This document shows positions 58,152-64,000 of a stretch of DNA of 64,000 nucleotides, in pieces. The position numbers were made by a program, and so were the translations under genes. The notes under the pieces were generated by a model. That model had not been told where the DNA came from. It made no database searches and worked only from the letters and a program-made list of their open reading frames with translations. The stretch lies in the NCBI GenBank assembly GCA_002633025.1, contig NMRB01000127.1, positions 157,097 through 221,096 on the forward strand. The letters are read 5' to 3'. Source of the stretch: Notospermus geniculatus (Eukaryota; Nemertea; Pilidiophora; Heteronemertea; Lineidae). The stretch's first letter is position 1. Each line of letters opens with the position of its first letter.

Positions 58152-61100
58152 GCCCCTGAGCGAGAACTAAGCGATGTTGAATGTGGTCATGAGTTGGATG
58201 GGTGACTGGCCGATCGTACAATTACTGCAGGTACAATATGGATTATGGAAGACTTAAGTGGTAGCTGCTCTTATTACCCTCTCAACAAACAGTCTACCGA
58301 TAAGTTTCCGTGTGAATAAACAGAATAGCTCGAAAATGCCTTCTGTCAGGACGTTTTAGTTACCAGAAATAAATAATTCATCCCAAACTGGCCTGCAAAT
58401 GAATCCATTGCACTTTCGTTGTTTGGGGAGATCTAACGTTACCACTCGAAGGCTTACATTAACGACTCTAGGTTTTGTGTCCAGCGTGTTTAGAAAACAC
58501 TCTACCTTTTAATTAAGAAATGTGAGATGTCATTCTGCCGGCATTGATCCGCGGGTCACGGAAATGGACGTTCGATATTTCTTCTATTTCATTTCTTGCA
58601 TTCTACATTGGTACAAATTGGGACTTCCATTATTGCACCGTTTAATGATTTGATGAGGCGAATGTTGACAAAAACATAAGTGGCTCAAAGACACAGCAGT
58701 GAAGCTTACACGTAAACATCCCTTTTCCCCAAATAGTCATGTCATTGTTATTTGAACATGAATGTAAGTTTGATGTGGACGTGAACTTTTCAAAGTCAAG
58801 AACACTTTATTGCAGTATCGAAAGGATGATAGTGTAGTGTTTTTAAACTGATGGAACAAAGTGCTTCTCTTAACGATGCCTATTAACCTTTCGAGAGATG
58901 CATCAAAACATCATCGAGGACACTCCCATAATACATTGACTTAATCTTCATGACATTCAGCTTCCAAAGCTTTTTCGACACTCTGTGGTTTCTCACACTT
59001 TCTCTAAGCAGAAACCTTTCTCGACGAAACGTGTCGACGTTAACCTAATACTCTCTGCACGCCTGACAATAATGTTCTGAAGAAAGCATCACAAGGAGCG
59101 GTTTTAGCAACTAAACGTTTGTCCTCCATGGCAGAAGACGCTATCTTGACTTGTAATCAGGAGGAATGTTAGATTGATTTCATGGCTTAATCATGTACTT
59201 CTGGTACACTGTAGGCCAAAACCCTTCACAAAGAGGTTTCCTCAGCACAACTTAATCGGACAATAGGACAACTTTGTGTCACACACTATCGGAGGCAGCT
59301 TTCATTCTGTAGGATGGTGACATTAGGTCCAAGTATCCTCTGACAAAACAGTTTGGCATTGTCTTTTCCTCACTTCAAGACACTCTTTCTCGGATTGATC
59401 ACCAATGGCTCTAGAGTTGCCATCATTATACATAGTCAATTCATTTCCTATTAGTAGAGTTACGATCATAGGAACTCCTCAAGGCTTAAGCAGCAAATTA
59501 GACTACTATAGTATAATTGCTTTTGGACACTTGGGCAAGGCTTATAACATAGACCTGGTGATTCCGCACGATGCGATGAGAGCCCGCTAAATCAATTTGT
59601 GACCTATCACTGCGACATGGGTTGCCCATCTGAAATCAATCAACGACTAATCCTCACCAGACGACCGTAATCTATCAGTGGTGAGGTGGAATCATCATTG
59701 CTTGTCACCTTCGTGGGTTGGTGTCGTTCTTTGAGCTCTGATCGCCAACGTTGTGCAAGCTGACTCTCTCAGAGAGTGAAGTTAATCCCCGCAAACCGGG
59801 CCATCACCTCCTGCACTGTAACTGCCTCGAATGGAAAAAGACAGGCTAAGACACGTGTACAAAATGTACCCTGTATATTCATAGTCGCGACAGTTCCCAG
59901 CGGGATCCCCGAATCGGGACAGATAACGCCGTCTATTAGTGATACTTTCAGGATGGCATCAACTGAAGCAGTTTCAGAGCGCGGGCAACGTGGTGGGTAG
60001 CGGTTTGAAACTGCAGGAGGAGTTTATAGATCAAGGGGAGTACACTCAACTGGAATACCAATCTTACTCTCCATGACTGTATTCTTAGCAGTGCAACATA
60101 CAGCTGTCACTACAGTNGACTGAAACTTTCGAATAAATCCTTCATAAATACGACATGGAAGCTCCAATTGAAAATTTGAAAATTTAATCGTGTATAGAAA
60201 CAGGAAAGCTTTAAAATGACGTTGGTTTCACTTCAAAAAAATATGCGATTGAAAATCACACTTTTTTATAGAAATTCCGAACTTTTGTCAAAAATACAAT
60301 TCATGCAAGTTCATGATATTTTTCGTCTGAAAATGTGTCCTGATGCCCTAAATAACTGCCGTGAAAAGCAAAGGTTGATCCGCTGAAGATTTTGGGAAAT
60401 ATTTAAGTTTATTAGCTGTGCATTTACTTTTGATTAAGGGTGTACAACTGCAGAGAATTCAGCTGTCTTGGCCTTAGAATGAAGCTGACGTTCTGTCATT
60501 AGCGAGGCTTTTATTGCACCAGCACCAGGAGCAGTCTAGTCTCGGGTTGCTTTCAGCTGCTGACTCCAAACCGTAATTTTCAAGTCCTGTTCCCTCAGTG
60601 ATGCTATTGCTTTATAGATAAAGTGTCATATTTCTTGCAGGCATATAGAACTACCGAATATTCTTCAACAAGACACGGCGATAAAGCAAGCCACCCATGC
60701 AGTATCTGTTCACAACTTCATCTCTTACGATTTTATTCAAATATCATCGGAAGTGTCATCCAATGACAGCTCGCGAATACTCAGCCATGGTAAGATGTTC
60801 AAAACCTTCGATTCTCGCTTCTCAAACACAGTTCACGAAATTACACATTGTGGTTGTTATTGAACAAAACTGGTAAACCACTTGGAAATACTTGAAGGAT
60901 ATGCGCTTGTTGAAATGAAATATTTGGCCTCCCAACCCTTGGTATCGATCATTTTCCACGCCATTCTCACAAAACCTCAAGCAACTGCTGAAGGTCAATG
61001 ACATTCAGAGCCGGAGAGCTTGGTACGGCAGGAAATTAGAATGCCACCGTTAAGGAACTATGATTGCCCTATTCATTACGCATGGTATTATCGCTGTTAT

Positions 61101-61864
61101 GATCTTTTTGTTGTACTTGCTGTACCTGGATTTTTTCTCGACGACAATCCACAGATTCAATACCACTTCAGCTTCAGCTTGAAGGAAAAGATATGAAAAT
61201 AAGGATGACAACGACTGATAGGGAAATGAACTTATCATCTAGCCACCATGACAGTTCTACAAACATCGCTAATTGACCAAGCATGTCTTGGTTCTCATTG
61301 TATTTGCCTTCTTTTTTCTTTGAGAGCTGACTCGGCTGTGTCTGCAGTAACCTGATATCACACCTTTCAGACCAACAGCGAAACCAGATCATCACACGAG
61401 AGGCCAACAAGACTTCATCGATGGATTAGGTACCTTAAGGGATCACCGTGAAGTTCCTTTGATGCAAAAAAGAACATGTGAAAGAAGGACAACAACCCTT
61501 ACCGTCTGACCAAAATGGTATCAAATGGGTCACCAGTCTTACTCTATGGGTGTAAACACCAATGTTATTGTAAACCATGGCTCTCCAAGCATCCATGGGG
61601 ACGATGTAGTCAGACACCGTCCAGGGAACCAGCAATACTCTGAACAGCCAATTCATCGGGAGGCTGCTCAACCCCTGGAACAGCCATCAATTGATTTAAA
61701 CGAATCATTAACATGGCAAATGTAGTGATTTGTTTTCAATAGTCAATTGTTTCCTGTCATTGCGTGACATCGCCGTCTTTTCTAATCGCTGCACGGAACG
61801 ATTTGTGGCGCCGTTTGCTTCTTAGAGGCAAACAATTGCGTGATATTGAGTAAAAACTCACTAC
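58152..61864. other. Intron or spacer, nothing recognised
   Basis: No convincing exon or transposon. Around 61530-61690 both strands are open and a minus-strand segment ends in AGAGTAAGA, a possible donor, but no polypyrimidine acceptor or family match supports it. Confidence 0.35.
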
Positions 61865-62058
61865 CTGTCTAGTGGCTGAAAGGTTAGCTCAGCTACTTTC
61901 ATTAAAGCATCCTGTTTTTCTGCTCTGCGTCTGGACGCCCTCCTGGTCATTTGTACCGTCTCCCTCATCGTCTTATAAGAAAAAAGGATCTGCCGTGACC
62001 AGGGGACTGCTGGCACCATCTTTCCTCGAAGTACAGTCCTGCTAGTATTTTTCAACCT
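61865..62058 (-). CDS. Isolated candidate exon, basic helical protein segment
   Basis: Minus strand: acceptor TACGTGCAG, 194 nt open, donor CAG|GTAGTG. It encodes RLKNTSRTVLRGKMVPAVPW, then SRQILFSYKTMRETVQMTRR, ASRRRAEKQDALMKVAELTF and QPLD. The composition is protein-like (basic, helical), unlike the neighbouring frames. Phase 0 at the start, 2 at the end. It may be an upstream exon of the RING gene on the same strand, but at least one linking exon would be needed because the exon at 52630 starts in phase 0. Not recognised by family. Confidence 0.4.
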
Positions 62059-62309
62059 CTGCACGTAGATAACTACCACAAAAACAAACGTAAGAAGATG
62101 GAATACCAATAAAAATCAAGCAGAGAAGAATCAGGCAAATGTACCGGTAATGGGATTGGTTAGCAAAGTATGGGGTCTTCTTTCATAAGCCAATTGATGG
62201 AAGAAAACTCTACTTACACGAGGGAAGACGAGGGAAGCAAAAACACGAGGCATCTGATTTCATGAACTACTTTAACACTTAGCAACCTAGTTTCACTGTA
62301 TTGTATTTT

Positions 62310-62380
62310 CCATCAGGGCGGAAGCCATAAGGGACTACTGGCCCTGGTAAGTATGGAAGAGGCCATCTCAATCAAGGCAC
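62310..62380 (-). mobile_element. SINE body fragment
   Basis: CCATCAGGGCGGAAGCCATA and CTGGCCCTGGTAAGTATGGA with AGGCCATCTCAA; matches the bodies at 22460 and 26700. Confidence 0.55.
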
Positions 62381-63139
62381 CCAATCATCAGCCTCCCCAT
62401 TCCTTGGCATATGAATTTTCCAACACTGACTCTTAAATATTGGGAATTCAAGCAACCCTTGTTTTGTGGGAGGTTCCCCCCCCGTAGGGCTCATCGGGCG
62501 GGTCTCACTTGCACATACCTCTCAGCATCCTGCCATTGCAGGGCTTTGGTCTTGCTCCTCTTCACACGGTCGTGTGAGTGGATGAAGAGAACTGAGGTAA
62601 AACCCCTGCTGTGGGAGGGTGCTCGTCAGTGACTTCTGAAAGCAGTATAAGGAGTTGGAAGAGACCCCTGCCCAAATTGGCATCCAATGGAATACTTCAT
62701 AAGCAGGACCGCCAACAGCTCATGAATGCGACCCGTGCAACTTCTTACAGCTTCACATAATTCGCCCGCGGATATTGTATCAAATGCAGCCACTTGTGAG
62801 CAGTTCTGCAATCTCAGAAGAGTTGGAACATGCCCCACAGTCATCTCACAGTAATGAAAAACCTTCCTCAATGACTCGTCGACATAGCAGTAATGATCAT
62901 TCAACATCCAACATGCACTTGTCCGGCTTTAGAACAAATGGGGGTTGGCCGAGTCGGTGTGGCTCACGAAACCCTCGAGACTTTGTGCTACTTCCTTTCT
63001 TGTAGATTTTTCCCCGCACAGGATCCTTCGCATGAATGGAAGTTGTGCCTTGGAGAATGGGCTGCCGTCAGATTGGCGAGGTGGAAACAGCCCGGCTTTC
63101 TGGGACTGTGAGGTCGGGTTATACCAGGATGTTGTTCTA
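62381..63139. other. Spacer, nothing firmly recognised
   Basis: Both strands are open over 62630-62910; the minus frame (93 codons) and the Ser-rich plus frame are mutual shadows and neither shows a family signature. Confidence 0.35.
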
Positions 63140-63720
63140 GAAAGAACCTCGAGGAAGATGGAAGAGGCATGTGTCCCCTTTTACCCAAAAGTGTGGTCCT
63201 GGGTAAAATGATCGTTTCCCATGCATTGAAGAAAGGCACTCTCAATAGCTGCAATCTACAGTGCCCTGACATTGGCGAATCACGAAAGAACCGCGAATGG
63301 GACGGGCATGTCGGCCCCCATGGACCCAAAGAGTGTACGGGGACGCAGCAAAGATCCTTTAGGACTGCACGTTCTCAGTGGCAATCTTCAAAGCCAAGAC
63401 ATGGAAGGCAACAGGGCGGTAGCCCATGAAAGAACCAAAATGGAATGGGCAGGTGCCCTGATGATACCCGAAGAGTGCATGGGGATGCAGCAAAGATCTC
63501 CACGAATTTGTTTAGGACTGCCTGGTTCTCAGTGACGATCTCCAACGCCCAGACATGAAAGGCAAAAGGCTGGTGGTGAATCATGAGCCAGTGATGAAAG
63601 AACCAAGGGTAAAGGAAAAGAGCTCCTGACCCAGGAGGACCAAAGCCGAAGATCTTCCCAAAATCAGTTGAAAGACTGCCTGGCTCTTACTTGCTGTCTT
63701 CCAAGCCGGTCATTGAACGG
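63140..63720 (+). repeat. Tandem repeat, four units of 144-168 bp
   Basis: Units start with GAAAGAACC at about 63141, 63284, 63428 and 63596. The middle two share AGAGTG(T/C)A(C/T)GGGGA(C/T)GCAGC, AAAGATC, AGGACTGC and TTCTCAGTG; the outer units are more diverged. Confidence 0.75.
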
Positions 63721-64000
63721 TACAGCTGAGTCTGACTAAATCACCATGTCATTTATTAGCAGCAAATAATGTAACCGTCATGCAATCAACAGAATAAATT
63801 GTGGGGCGTGCCGATGCATTGATGAAGGCGGATTATGAAATATCGCGTCTACACCTGACATAACAATGACAACGTGATATGACGCTACGCCAAATCATGG
63901 AGGAAATCATCCACAATCAGAACTTCGTCAATACAAGTAATGAAAGAGTCAATGAAGACTTTCTAGTGGATTCAGCCTGTGGTTTCTTTTCCAGCCCTTG

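Noticed and set aside
61500-61672. Possible RING-gene exon on the minus strand ending AGA|GTAAGA
   Set aside because: The only acceptor that fits the phase (TTGAGCAG) has no polypyrimidine tract, and the plus strand is equally open; not enough to annotate.
62626-62907. 93-codon minus-strand frame and overlapping Ser-rich plus-strand frame
   Set aside because: The two frames are shadows of each other and neither has recognisable domains or convincing splice sites.

Overview
This is an animal nuclear genome window. It has intron-rich genes with GT-AG introns of roughly 100 bp to more than 12 kb, many short inverted-repeat transposons (MITEs), tRNA-derived SINEs, minisatellites, a 90-base assembly gap and scattered single N bases. 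The frequent AGGCCTAGGCC, TACATGTACATG and ACCGGT words, together with the gene content, suggest a marine invertebrate (echinoderm, hemichordate or a lophotrochozoan such as a brachiopod). The sequence alone does not settle the phylum.

Gene layout. Five genes can be reconstructed exon by exon and a sixth is partial. (1) 175-14027 (+): a class I myosin, MYO1D type, 22 coding exons, 1007 codons plus stop. (2) 17137-18840 (-): an Rpp25/Alba-type RNase P/MRP subunit with a long charged tail, tail-to-tail with the myosin. (3) 19445-23465 (+): RBM45, a four-RRM RNA-binding protein, 10 exons, 536 codons, head-to-head with RPP25 over a short shared promoter. (4) 27814-30987 (-): a CKAP2-family mitotic spindle protein with a KEN box. 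(5) 32600-35869 (+): PSMC5/Rpt6, a 26S proteasome ATPase, 10 exons, exactly 406 codons, divergent from CKAP2. (6) 40138-52630 (-): the 3' part of a RING-finger protein with a 12-kb intron; an isolated exon at 61865-62058 may be a further upstream part. The genes alternate in orientation and serve unrelated housekeeping or cell-biological roles: actin motor, tRNA processing, RNA binding, mitosis, proteolysis. Nothing suggests an operon or a pathway cluster.

Repeats. Introns and spacers hold at least a dozen inverted-repeat elements. Two have TAA target-site duplications (PIF/Harbinger style), at 10568-10699 and 38682-38899. A 1.43-kb Tc1/mariner-like foldback with TA flanks and an IR/DR layout sits at 40893-42323. 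Very small palindromes, one of 39 bp and one of 46 bp, are each flanked by 6-bp direct repeats (34857-34895 and 55221-55266). Two tRNA-headed SINE groups are present.

Most worth following: the tiny duplicating palindromes; three dispersed copies of a motif with hammerhead-ribozyme-like order; a tandem array of octamer plus CRE sites just upstream of PSMC5; two minisatellites built from YY1-like GCCATCTT words; the predicted CKAP2 start exon lying inside a foldback element; a hairpin overlapping a CKAP2 splice donor; and a palindromic TACCATGGTA/TTACCTAGGTAA array that ends in the assembly gap. East of about 41 kb, apart from two well-defined exons, the sequence looks like intron or intergenic DNA.
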